DNA from: Pseudomonadota bacterium
GTDB lineage: Bacteria; Pseudomonadota; Alphaproteobacteria; Rhizobiales; Hyphomicrobiaceae
Direction: 5' to 3'
Assembly (NCBI GenBank): GCA_023412805.1
Contig: JAEZRM010000064.1
Span: 1 to 64,000, forward strand
DNA: 64,000 nucleotides
Shown here: in pieces, positions 33,640 to 42,000 of the stretch
Layout of the letters: every line of letters starts with the position of its first letter
Position numbering within the stretch: the stretch's first letter is position 1
Position numbers and translations under genes: made by a program
Notes under the pieces: model-generated
Told to the model about the DNA's origin: nothing
The model's database searches: none
What the model saw: only the letters and a program-made list of their open reading frames with translations

Positions 33640-35154
33640 ATGGCCGACAAATCGTCGAAGCCGAATTTTCTCGTCATCTGGGGCGATGATATCGGTACGT
33701 ATAACGTGAGTGCCTATCATCGCGGTCTGATGGGGGGCCGGACACCAAATATCGACCGGATTGCAGACGAAGGCGTCCTCTTCACAGATCACTATGCTCA
33801 GCAGTCCTGCACTGCCGGGCGAGCTTCATTCATCCTGGGGCAGCATCCGTTCCGCACTGGAATGCTGACGATCGGCATGCCGGGATCGAAGCAGGGAGTT
33901 CAGCCCGGCGACATCACGATCGCGGAAGCGTTGAAACCGCTCGGTTACGCGACCGCTCAGATCGGCAAGAATCACCTCGGCGACCGCAATGAGTTCCTTC
34001 CGACCGTGCATGGTTTCGATGAATTCTACGGCAATCTCTATCACCTGAATTCCGAAGAGGAGCCGGAAGATCCCGACTATCCAAAGGATCCGGAGTTCCA
34101 CAAGAAGTTCGGCCCTCGCGGCGTGCTCAAGAGCAAGGCGACGGACAAGGACGATGCCACGCAGGATCCGCGTTGGGGCCGCGTCGGCAAGCAATCAATC
34201 GAAGATACCGGTCCGCTTACGACCGAGCGCATGGAGACGGTAGAAGAGGATCTTCTGCAATCCTCGCTTGATTTCATCGAACGTAGTCACAAGGCAGGAA
34301 CGCCCTTCTTTCTATGGCATAACTCGACACGCTGCCACGTGTGGACGCATCTTTCGAAGAAGTGGAAGAACAAAACCGGCTTCGGACTCTACGCCGACGG
34401 CCTCGCGGAGCTCGATCATGTCGTCGGAAAGCTCTTGGACAAGCTGGACGACCTCGGCATCGCCGAGAACACGATCGTCGTGTTCTCGACCGACAATGGC
34501 GCTGAAGTCGTGAGTTGGCCGGATGGTGGCAACACGCCGTTCAAGGGTGAGAAGGGCACGACCTGGGAAGGCGGATTCCGCGTGCCATGCGTGGCTCGCT
34601 GGCCGGCGAAATGGCCCAAAGGCCGTATCATCAACGACATCGTTTCCCAGGAGGACTGGTTCCCGACGCTGTTGGCGGCCGCCGGCGAGCCGAACATCAA
34701 GGAGAAGCTCAAGAAGGGTTACACCTCAGGCGACAAGAAGTTCAAAGTGCACCTTGATGGCTACGATCAAACGGCACTCATCAACGGGAAAGGCGCGGGC
34801 GCGCGCAAGGAGATCTTCTATTTCGATGCGGGCGGCAATCTGAATGCCGTGCGCTACATGAACTGGAAGATCCATTTCACGTTGATGGAAGGTGACATCA
34901 CGGAAGCCTATCGCAAATCACCTTCGTGGCCGATCGTGATCAATCTCCGCCAGGATCCATTCGAACGGTTCGCATTCGAATCGCGCATGTATCTGAGATG
35001 GATGGCGGACAAAATGTGGACATTCGTTCCGGCACAGCAGGTCGTCGCGCAGTTCATCGACACCTTCAGGGAATTCCCGCCCAGCCAGAAGTCCGACAGC
35101 CTGAGTGTCGATCAGGTCTTGGCAAAGCTATCCGATCAGCATTCGCGAAACTGA
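33640..35154 (+). CDS. Sulfatase (arylsulfatase type)
   Basis: A 504-residue sulfatase that would hydrolyse a sulfate ester. The CTAGR signature at residues 57-61 predicts Cys57 is converted to formylglycine. Metal and catalytic motifs are VIWGDDIG near residue 15, GKNHLGD and the VFSTDNGAE segment. There is no obvious signal peptide (MADKSSKPNFLVIWG), so the location is probably cytosolic. No formylglycine-generating enzyme gene is seen in the window. The C-terminal region (QDPFERFAFES) is typical of arylsulfatases. The substrate is unknown; choline sulfate or aryl sulfates are possible. Confidence 0.88.
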   Translation: MADKSSKPNFLVIWGDDIGTYNVSAYHRGLMGGRTPNIDRIADEGVLFTDHYAQQSCTAGRASFILGQHPFRTGMLTIGMPGSKQGVQPGDITIAEALKPLGYATAQIGKNHLGDRNEFLPTVHGFDEFYGNLYHLNSEEEPEDPDYPKDPEFHKKFGPRGVLKSKATDKDDATQDPRWGRVGKQSIEDTGPLTTERMETVEEDLLQSSLDFIERSHKAGTPFFLWHNSTRCHVWTHLSKKWKNKTGFGLYADGLAELDHVVGKLLDKLDDLGIAENTIVVFSTDNGAEVVSWPDGGNTPFKGEKGTTWEGGFRVPCVARWPAKWPKGRIINDIVSQEDWFPTLLAAAGEPNIKEKLKKGYTSGDKKFKVHLDGYDQTALINGKGAGARKEIFYFDAGGNLNAVRYMNWKIHFTLMEGDITEAYRKSPSWPIVINLRQDPFERFAFESRMYLRWMADKMWTFVPAQQVVAQFIDTFREFPPSQKSDSLSVDQVLAKLSDQHSRN

Positions 35155-35266
35155 TCGTGCAATCGTCGGCACTCAGCAGTCGTGCTCGTGGCTCGCTGAT
35201 GCCGGCGTTCTTGGATGGTTCAATTTTCTCTCGGCTCCAGGTCTGCGGCCTGCCGTGCCGGCGATA

Positions 35267-35353
35267 TGGTGCGGACGGTGGGAATCGAACCCACACGACG
35301 TTGCCGTCTCAGGATTTTAAGTCCTGTGTGTCTACCAGTTCCACCACGTCCGC
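35267..35353 (-). tRNA. tRNA-Leu (anticodon UAA)
   Basis: On the minus strand the cloverleaf reads GCGGACG (acceptor), D arm, an anticodon stem CAGGA/TCCTG with loop CTTAAAA (anticodon TAA), a long variable arm typical of leucine tRNAs, a T arm GTGGGTTCGATTCCCAC and the closing CGTCCGC. The encoded 3' end is ACCA (35270-35267). It is read between the sulfatase and CoA-transferase genes with no neighbours on its strand. Confidence 0.95.
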
Positions 35354-35603
35354 GCGAAGCCGGGCTCTGATGAAAGGCCGGCTTCGGCACATTGGGCTAT
35401 AGATTGTCGTGCGTTCTTCGACAACACCGGCTTTCGAGCGGGGCTCTCGCTCAGCCTGCCTGGGGCGGGACTGCCTGACGGAGCGAATAGCCAATTCTGC
35501 GTGACAGCTTCACGGGCGAGCGAGACTGCTCTTCCATCTATGGCAAGTCCGTTCTACTGCAGGGATCACGTCCCCGATCCGGGTGCCTGATGGAGCTGAA
35601 GCC

Positions 35604-36998
35604 ATGACGAACCCAAGCGATGCCTTGGCCGATATCTGGCGCACGATCGGTGGCGATCATGCAGCTCTCGCGCGCGTGCAGCTCTCCGGAACCGAACCGG
35701 CGCTGCCCTCTTCATTCCGGACTGGCACCATTGCCCAGGCAACCATCGCGGCGTCGGCATTGGCCGCAAGCGAGGTCGACCGGGTGCGGAATGGTCGCGC
35801 GCAACGGGTGAGCGTCGACATGCGCCATGCCATCGCCGAGTTCATCAGCGAACGGCTGTACACGATCGATGGCAAGCCGCCGCCGACGGGCTGGGATAAG
35901 ATCGCCGGAACCTACCAGACGGGCGATGGCCGCTGGGTTCGCCTCCATACGAATTTCCCGCATCATCGCCAAGGCATTCTCGACATGCTCGGTGTGCCCT
36001 ACGAGCGCGAGGCGGTCGCGACCGCGCTCAAAGGCTGGCGCGGGCAGGATTATGAGAACGAGGTCGCGCGGCGCAGTCTCGTCGGCACCATGATGCGCAC
36101 GCCGGCGGAATGGGCAGCCCATCCGCAGGGCATGGCCGTCGCGGGCCTGCCTCTTATCGAGATCGTGCAGATCGGCGACGCACCGGCGCGTCCGTTGTCT
36201 CCCGGCGCTCGGCCGCTCTCCGCCGTGCGTGTGCTGGACCTGACGCGGGTGCTTGCCGGACCCGTATGCGGCCGTACGCTGGCGGCGCATGGTGCGGATG
36301 TGCTGCGCGTGACAGGGCCGCATCTCCCCGATATTCCGGGCCTCGATGTGGATACCGGGCGCGGCAAGCTCTCGGCACACATCGATTTGCGCGAGAGCAA
36401 GGGCAAGGCAACGCTGTCGATGCTGCTCGAAGGCGCCGACATCCTCGTTCAGGGTTATCGGCCGGGCGGTATTTCCGAGCGCGGGTTCTCGCCTGCGCGG
36501 GCAGCGAAACTCCGCCCCGGCATCGTCTACGTAACGCTGAGCGCGTGGAGCCATGTCGGGCCGTGGGCCGCGCGGCGCGGTTTCGATTCACTCGTGCAGA
36601 CGGCGACGGGCATCAACCGCGCCGAAGCCGAGGTTGCAGGCGTCGACCGCCCTGTCGAGCTTCCCTGCCAGGCATTGGACCACGGCGCCGGATACCTCAT
36701 GGCCGCCGGTGCCATGATGGCGCTCAAGCGGCGCGTGGAGATCGGCGGATCGTGGCTCGTCCGCGTCTCGCTTGCCCAGGTCGGCCATTGGTTGACGGGC
36801 CTCGGCCGCGTTCCCGATGGCCAGAAGGCCGCCAAGATCGATCGTGCTGCCGCGCAGGATCTGCTCGTCGATCTGCCGAGTGCTTTCGGCACCATGTCGG
36901 TGATGAGCCATGCCGGACGGCTTTCCGAAACGCCGCCGCGATGGGATCGCCCATCGGTGGCGCTCGGCACGCATGCGGCGGCATGGCCGCTGGCCTGA
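35604..36998 (+). CDS. CaiB/BaiF-family CoA-transferase with rearranged domains
   Basis: A 464-residue class III CoA-transferase relative. The start at ATG 35604 follows GGAG at a good distance. A canonical family member opens with RVLDLTRVLAGP...GADVLRV; here that Rossmann-like part appears only at about residues 207-237. The preceding residues 30-190 look like the middle and C-terminal part of the family (RVSVDMRHAIAEF, then IAGTYQTGDGRWVRLH and an alpha-helical cap). The catalytic-Asp neighbourhood GFDSLVQTATG is at about 327-336. The order therefore seems circularly permuted. It may transfer CoA between a short-chain acid pair. It sits 75 bases upstream of bdhA on the same strand. Confidence 0.75.
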   Translation: MTNPSDALADIWRTIGGDHAALARVQLSGTEPALPSSFRTGTIAQATIAASALAASEVDRVRNGRAQRVSVDMRHAIAEFISERLYTIDGKPPPTGWDKIAGTYQTGDGRWVRLHTNFPHHRQGILDMLGVPYEREAVATALKGWRGQDYENEVARRSLVGTMMRTPAEWAAHPQGMAVAGLPLIEIVQIGDAPARPLSPGARPLSAVRVLDLTRVLAGPVCGRTLAAHGADVLRVTGPHLPDIPGLDVDTGRGKLSAHIDLRESKGKATLSMLLEGADILVQGYRPGGISERGFSPARAAKLRPGIVYVTLSAWSHVGPWAARRGFDSLVQTATGINRAEAEVAGVDRPVELPCQALDHGAGYLMAAGAMMALKRRVEIGGSWLVRVSLAQVGHWLTGLGRVPDGQKAAKIDRAAAQDLLVDLPSAFGTMSVMSHAGRLSETPPRWDRPSVALGTHAAAWPLA

Positions 36999-37073
36999 GG
37001 GAACCGATTGCGCTTCAGTGAGATTGGCCGGACGGGGACGTAGGCAGTCGGTTTCAGGATCGGAGCAAAAATC

Positions 37074-37853
37074 ATGAGCTTGAAAGGCCGGAATGCGATT
37101 GTGACAGGTTCCACGTCCGGAATCGGTCTCGGTATGGCGACGGCGCTGGCACAGGCCGGCGCGAACGTCATGATCAATGGCCTCGGCAGCGAGACGGAGA
37201 TCGCGGAGGCGACCGAGGAGGTCTCAGCCTTCGGGACGCGCGTTCTCTACGATCCAGCCAATATGCTCAGGCACAACCAGATCGCTGAGATGGTGGCGCG
37301 CGCCGAGAAGGAGTTCGGCTCGCTGGATATCCTCATCAACAATGCCGGCATTCAATTCGTATCGCCGGTCGAGGAGTTTCCCATCGAGAAGTGGGATGCG
37401 ATCATCGCGATCAATCTGAGTTCTGCGTTCCACACGACGCGCGCGGCCGTGCCCGGCATGAAGGCGCGCAAGCATGGCCGTATTATCAACCTCTGCTCGG
37501 CGCACTCGCTGGTCGCCTCGCCGTTCAAGTCGGCGTACGTGGCAGCGAAGCACGGCCTGGCGGGCTTCACGAAGACTGTCGCGCTGGAGCTGGCGACGAC
37601 GGGCGTCACCGTCAATGCCATCTCACCGGGTTTCGTGAAGACGCCGCTCGTTGCCAAGCAGATTCCCGACCTTGCCAAGAGCAAGGGCATCACGGAAGCC
37701 GAAGCGCAGAAGGAAGTTCTCGAAGCGCAGCCGACGGGGCGCTTCGTCGAGATCGATGAGATCGGCGCGCTTGCGGTATTTCTTGCGGGCGATCTTGCTT
37801 CGTCGATTACGGGCGCGAACTATTCGATCGACGGTGGTTGGACGGCGAGGTGA
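37074..37853 (+). CDS. bdhA: 3-hydroxybutyrate dehydrogenase
   Basis: A 259-residue SDR enzyme. The NAD-binding motif is TGSTSGIGLGMA, the NNAG motif is ILINNAGIQFV and the catalytic Ser/Tyr/Lys are in INLCSAHSLV and SAYVAAKHG. The sequence VNAISPGFVKTPLVAKQIPDLAKSKGITEAEAQ is diagnostic of D-3-hydroxybutyrate dehydrogenases that use NAD to make acetoacetate from D-3-hydroxybutyrate. This fits polyhydroxybutyrate turnover. It follows the CoA-transferase by 75 bases on the same strand, so the pair may act together on short-chain acyl compounds. A hairpin repeat follows. Confidence 0.88.
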   Translation: MSLKGRNAIVTGSTSGIGLGMATALAQAGANVMINGLGSETEIAEATEEVSAFGTRVLYDPANMLRHNQIAEMVARAEKEFGSLDILINNAGIQFVSPVEEFPIEKWDAIIAINLSSAFHTTRAAVPGMKARKHGRIINLCSAHSLVASPFKSAYVAAKHGLAGFTKTVALELATTGVTVNAISPGFVKTPLVAKQIPDLAKSKGITEAEAQKEVLEAQPTGRFVEIDEIGALAVFLAGDLASSITGANYSIDGGWTAR

Positions 37854-37860
37854 TTTGAGC

Positions 37861-37925
37861 GCCGCGGGTTGCTGGAAAGAGGTGCTATCGCCTCTTTCCG
37901 TGGCGATATTACCGCGGCCGCCATG
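37861..37925 (+). repeat. Dispersed intergenic repeat (copy B) with hairpin
   Basis: A perfect 9-bp stem GGAAAGAGG (37874-37882) and CCTCTTTCC (37891-37899) closes an 8-base loop. The region shares its core and flanks with the inverted copy at 28921-28985. It lies between the convergent bdhA and argJ genes and could end transcription from both sides. Confidence 0.6.
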
Positions 37926-37956
37926 CAGAGACATCGAGCGGAAGGCGACGGTTCCA

Positions 37957-39207
37957 TCAACTCCTATAATCCGCATTGACCGAGATGTAGCCGTGCGTCA
38001 GATCGCACGTCCAGATTGTCGCCTTGCCAGCGCCGAGACCGATATCGACTTTGATGACGATCTCGGGGTTCAACATGTAGTCGGCGACGGTCTCCTCGAC
38101 ATAGGTCGGTGAGCGCTCGCCATCTTTCGCCACCTGATGCGGCCCGAACCAGATGGTGAGTTTGTCGCGATCCGCGGCTTCACCAGCCTTGCCAACGGCC
38201 ATGACGACGCGGCCCCAGTTTGGATCCTGACCGGCGATTGCCGTTTTCACCAGGGGGGAATTGGCGATCGAGAGACCGATCGTGCGCGCGGCCTTGTCGC
38301 TTTCGGCGCCCTGAATCTCAACGGTCACGAACTTTGACAGTCCTTCGCCGTCTTTCGCGACCATGATCGCCAGTTCGCGCATGAGATCGTGCGCCTTGGC
38401 CGTGAAGTCGGCGAGGGCTGGATCGTCGGCGCGCTCGATGGCCTTCTGGCCACGCCCTGCCGCCTTGCCGGTTGCGAACATGAGCATCGTGTCGCTGGTC
38501 GAGGTGTCGCCATCGACGGTCATGCAGTTGAAGCTCTTTTGCGCGCCGGCCGCGAGCAGGCTCTGCAGTGCCGGCGCCGCGATGGCCGCATCGGTGAAGA
38601 TGAAGCACAGCATGGTCGCCATGTCGGGTGCGATCATGCCGGCGCCTTTGCAGAAGCCGTTGATCGTGACGGACACGCCGCCGATTGTCGCTGTCCGCGT
38701 CACGAGCTTCGGGAACGTGTCCGTCGTCATGATCGCGCGGGCTGTATCGCCCCACGCATCGGGCGTTGCCGATTTTGCCAGCCCATCGAGCAGATGGGCG
38801 AACTTGCCGGCTTCGAGCGGCTCGCCGATCACGCCCGTCGAGGCGAGATACACGTCGCTCCTGCCGCAGCCCACGGCATTCATGGCGAACTCGGCCGTCA
38901 GCTCGACGGCTTCGCGGCCCTTCTTGCCCGTGAAGGCATTGGAGTTCCCCGAGTTCACGACGAGTGCCCGCGCCTTGCCGGACTTCAGGCTCTCGCGGCA
39001 CCAGAGCACTGGCGCCGAGCAGGTCTTGGACTGCGTGAGCACGCCGGCCGCAACCGTGCCCTCGTCCATGACCGCGATCATGAGGTCTTTTCGGTTCTTG
39101 TACTTGATGCCGGCTTCGCACGCGGCAAAGCGCACGCCGTCGATGACGGGGACGTTGGGGAGGGCCTTGGGGGCGAACGGGGACACGGCGGCATCGGCTT
39201 TGGCCAT
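37957..39207 (-). CDS. argJ: Bifunctional glutamate N-acetyltransferase/amino-acid acetyltransferase
   Basis: A 416-residue ArgJ. It transfers acetyl from N-acetylornithine to glutamate in the arginine pathway and can also use acetyl-CoA. The start MAKADAAVSPFAPKALPNVP gives the normal length. It is made as a precursor that cuts itself before the catalytic Thr in the MATML segment (DMATMLCFIFTDA). Other marks are NSGNSNAFTGKKG, ASTGVIGEPL, ITINGFCKGAGMI-like VTINGFCKGAGMIAP and the C-terminal GHPNWG-like DPNWGRVVMAVG. It is divergent from znuB. argE lies about 4 kb away on the other strand, so the window has two linked arginine-pathway genes. Confidence 0.93.
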   Translation of the reverse strand: MAKADAAVSPFAPKALPNVPVIDGVRFAACEAGIKYKNRKDLMIAVMDEGTVAAGVLTQSKTCSAPVLWCRESLKSGKARALVVNSGNSNAFTGKKGREAVELTAEFAMNAVGCGRSDVYLASTGVIGEPLEAGKFAHLLDGLAKSATPDAWGDTARAIMTTDTFPKLVTRTATIGGVSVTINGFCKGAGMIAPDMATMLCFIFTDAAIAAPALQSLLAAGAQKSFNCMTVDGDTSTSDTMLMFATGKAAGRGQKAIERADDPALADFTAKAHDLMRELAIMVAKDGEGLSKFVTVEIQGAESDKAARTIGLSIANSPLVKTAIAGQDPNWGRVVMAVGKAGEAADRDKLTIWFGPHQVAKDGERSPTYVEETVADYMLNPEIVIKVDIGLGAGKATIWTCDLTHGYISVNADYRS

Positions 39208-39377
39208 GGAGCGGCTCCAGGAACGAAACGGATCAGGAGCGAACGCAATACTGCCTGCTATGCCAGCGGCGCAAGGCGAACATGCCTCCTCGGCTCTGCG
39301 CGCGGCGCGGGACGCGGATAGAACACTATTGCGTTTGCTCTTTACAGAGGCGGCCGCGCGGACCAAAAGTCTCGGCC

Positions 39378-40175
39378 ATGATGGAGCCCTTCCTTCTGCG
39401 CGCACTCGTTGCCGGCCTCGGCATTGCCATCGTGGCGGCCCCGCTCGGCTGCCTCGTCGTCTGGCGGCGCATGTCCTATTTCGGCTCGACGGTGGCGCAT
39501 GCGGGCTTGCTCGGCGTCGCCTTCGGCATCGCGTTCGACATTGACTTGACGCTGGGCGTGATCCTGGTCTCGCTTGCCGTCGGCGCCATGCTGGTCGTGC
39601 TCGAACGCCAGCCGCTGCTGCCCGTGGACAGCCTGCTCGGTATTCTCTCACATGCCGCCTTGGCGCTCGGGTTGATCGCAGCCGCGCGCCTTTCGGGCCA
39701 GCGCCTCGATCTCATGGGCTATCTGTTCGGGGATATCCTGGCGGTCAATGAAAGCGACCTCCTCTGGGTCTTCATCGGCGGGGCGCTCGTGCTTGCGGCG
39801 ATCGCACTGTTCTGGAAGACACTGGTCGCTGTTGCCGTGCACAAAGAGCTCGCGGCCGCCGAAGGGCACAACACCGCTCGGGCCGAGGCGGCGCTGATCA
39901 TGTTGCTGGCGTTCATCATCGCCGTGGCCATGAAGGTCGTCGGGGTACTGCTGATCGTCGCCTTCCTCATCATGCCGGCGGCGGCCGCCCGGCCCTTTTC
40001 GGCGACACCCGAAACCATGGTTGTGGGGGCGGCCGGCTTCGGCATTCTGGGAACAGCGGGCGGTCTTGCCTTATCGGTCGCCTGGGACGTGCCGGCCGGT
40101 CCGGCCGTGGTCGTGGTTCTTTCGGCCTTCTGCCTAGCCTCACTGGCCGCGGCATTCTCGCTGCAGAGGCGGTAG
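39378..40175 (+). CDS. znuB: Zinc ABC transporter permease
   Basis: A 265-residue inner-membrane permease of the ABC-3 (ZnuB/MntB) family that imports zinc or manganese. The first helix includes MMEPFLLRALVAGLGIAIVAAPLG; landmarks are RRMSYFGSTVAHAGLLGVAFGI, DSLLGILSHAALALGLI and the C-terminal VVGVLLIVAFLIMPAAAARPFS. The start may be ATG 39378 or 39381. The zinc-binding protein (ZnuA), ATPase (ZnuC) and Zur regulator are not next to it; it begins 170 bases from the divergent argJ and is followed by ispG 59 bases on. Confidence 0.85.
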   Translation: MMEPFLLRALVAGLGIAIVAAPLGCLVVWRRMSYFGSTVAHAGLLGVAFGIAFDIDLTLGVILVSLAVGAMLVVLERQPLLPVDSLLGILSHAALALGLIAAARLSGQRLDLMGYLFGDILAVNESDLLWVFIGGALVLAAIALFWKTLVAVAVHKELAAAEGHNTARAEAALIMLLAFIIAVAMKVVGVLLIVAFLIMPAAAARPFSATPETMVVGAAGFGILGTAGGLALSVAWDVPAGPAVVVVLSAFCLASLAAAFSLQRR

Positions 40176-40234
40176 TTGGCTGTGACACGAAGGTGTGGCA
40201 AGCAGGGCCATCCGAAGTGGAGACAGGCTGAGAC

Positions 40235-41470
40235 ATGCTGACGAGCCCCGCAGAGCGCCGCCAGACCCACGCCGTGAACGTTGGCGGGGTGATCGTTGGT
40301 GGCGGCGCCCCGATCGTCGTTCAGTCCATGACGAACACCGACACTGCAGACGCCGAAGGCACGGCGCGGCAGGTCGCGGCACTGGCGCGTGCGGGCTCCG
40401 AGATCGTCCGCATCACAGTCGACCGGGACGAGGCCGCCAAGGCCGTTCCGCTGATCCGCGAGAAGCTCGCGAAGATGCGCGTCAGCGTGCCGATCGTGGG
40501 CGACTTCCACTACAACGGCCACACGCTGCTGACCGAGAACCCCGCCTGCGCCGAAGCCCTCGACAAGTACCGCATCAACCCCGGCAACGTCGGCTTCAAG
40601 GACAAGAAGGATCGCCAGTTCTCCGCGATTATCGATCTCGCGTTGAGGCACAACAAGCCCGTGCGGATCGGCGTCAACTGGGGCTCGCTCGATCAGGCGC
40701 TGCTGACGCACCTCATGGACGAGAACGCCAAGAGCGCAACGCCCAAGACCGCCCGCGCGGTGATGCATGAGGCGATCGTGCAGTCGGCGCTGCTTTCGGC
40801 TGAGCGCGCGGAAGAATTGGGCCTCGCCGGTGACCGCATTGTGATCTCGGCGAAGGTCTCGGCGGTGCAGGATCTGATTGCCGTCTATTCCATGCTGGCC
40901 GAGCGCTGCGGGTATGCACTGCATCTCGGGTTGACCGAGGCGGGCATGGGCTCGAAGGGCATTGTCGCTTCGTCCGCTGCCATGGGCATCGTGCTGCAGG
41001 CAGGCATTGGTGACACGATCCGTTATTCGCTGACCCCCGAGCCCGGCGGCGACCGCACGCTTGAAGTGCAGGCCGCTCAGGAGCTGCTGCAGGTGATGGG
41101 CCTCAGGACGTTCATGCCCATCGTCGCCGCCTGCCCCGGCTGTGGCCGCACGACCTCGACGGTCTTCCAGGAACTCGCCCGCGACGTGCAGACCATGATC
41201 CGCGAGCGTATGCCGGAGTGGCGGGCGCGGTATGCCGGCGTCGAGGCGCTGAATCTGGCCGTCATGGGCTGCATCGTGAATGGTCCGGGCGAATCGAAGC
41301 ATGCGGATATCGGTATTTCGCTCCCCGGCACGGGCGAGACGCCGTCGGCCCCCGTATTCATCGACGGGCGCAAGGCCATGACGCTGCGGGGCGCGAATAT
41401 TGCGAGCGAGTTCAAAGTGATCGTCGAGGATTACATCGAAAAGCGCTACGGCACGAAAGCTGCTCAATAG
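40235..41470 (+). CDS. ispG: 4-hydroxy-3-methylbut-2-en-1-yl diphosphate synthase
   Basis: A 411-residue [4Fe-4S] enzyme of the methylerythritol phosphate isoprenoid pathway, converting MEcPP to HMBPP. Conserved marks are MTNTDTADAEGTARQVAAL, VPIVGDFHYNGHTLL, RIGVNWGSLDQ and HLGLTEAGMGSKGIV. The cluster ligands lie in AACPGCGRTTSTVFQ (two Cys) and NLAVMGCIVNGPGES (one Cys). It has the two-domain bacterial architecture without a plant-type insert. Its start is well spaced after an AGTGGAGA-like site. The gene is essential in most bacteria with this pathway. Confidence 0.95.
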   Translation: MLTSPAERRQTHAVNVGGVIVGGGAPIVVQSMTNTDTADAEGTARQVAALARAGSEIVRITVDRDEAAKAVPLIREKLAKMRVSVPIVGDFHYNGHTLLTENPACAEALDKYRINPGNVGFKDKKDRQFSAIIDLALRHNKPVRIGVNWGSLDQALLTHLMDENAKSATPKTARAVMHEAIVQSALLSAERAEELGLAGDRIVISAKVSAVQDLIAVYSMLAERCGYALHLGLTEAGMGSKGIVASSAAMGIVLQAGIGDTIRYSLTPEPGGDRTLEVQAAQELLQVMGLRTFMPIVAACPGCGRTTSTVFQELARDVQTMIRERMPEWRARYAGVEALNLAVMGCIVNGPGESKHADIGISLPGTGETPSAPVFIDGRKAMTLRGANIASEFKVIVEDYIEKRYGTKAAQ

Positions 41471-41577
41471 GCCTTCTGCATTGCACGATTTGACCGAGAC
41501 AAGCCCCCGCGCGACCTCGTAAGATCGTGACGGTCGCTTTGCTGCGGCCGCTCGTGCCAATCCACCGAGCACATCAC

Positions 41578-41970
41578 ATGTACGAACAGGTCACGCGCTC
41601 CATCCGCGTGCGCGTCCGGCCGGAGTATCTGGAAGCACAGTCCGCTCCCGATGAGGGGCGGTACTTCTGGTCCTACACGGTCGAGATTCTCAATGAAGGC
41701 AGCGAGACGGTTCAGCTCCGCTCGCGCTACTGGCGCATCACCGACGCCAATGGTCATATCGAGGAAGTGCGCGGTCCCGGTGTCGTCGGGCAGACCCCGG
41801 TACTCGGGCCGGGCGAGTCCTTCGAGTACACCTCGGGATGCCCGCTAAGGACGACGTCGGGGATCATGGTCGGCTCCTATCAAATGGCCAAGACCAACGG
41901 CGCGCTCATCGATATCGCAATCCCAGCCTTCTCGCTCGACAGCCCATTCGCGCGGCGCAGCCTGAACTGA
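41578..41970 (+). CDS. apaG: ApaG protein (DUF525)
   Basis: A 130-residue immunoglobulin-like beta-sandwich protein. The start MYEQVTRSIRVRVRPEYLE gives the usual length; an upstream in-frame GTG would add a weakly conserved lead. Marks are FWSYTVEILNEGSETVQLRSRYWRITDANG, HIEEVRGPGVVGQTPVLGPGESFEYTSGCPL and the C-terminal IDIAIPAFSLDSP. ApaG affects cobalt/magnesium tolerance and Ap4A-related functions in enteric bacteria; its direct role is unclear. It lies between ispG and argE on the same strand. Confidence 0.9.
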   Translation: MYEQVTRSIRVRVRPEYLEAQSAPDEGRYFWSYTVEILNEGSETVQLRSRYWRITDANGHIEEVRGPGVVGQTPVLGPGESFEYTSGCPLRTTSGIMVGSYQMAKTNGALIDIAIPAFSLDSPFARRSLN

Positions 41971-42000
41971 GCATCAGGCCTTATCAACCAAGGAGTTTGA

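Noticed and set aside
39719..41572. Long minus-strand open frame opposite znuB and ispG.
   Set aside because: Spans two well-supported plus-strand genes and has no family features.
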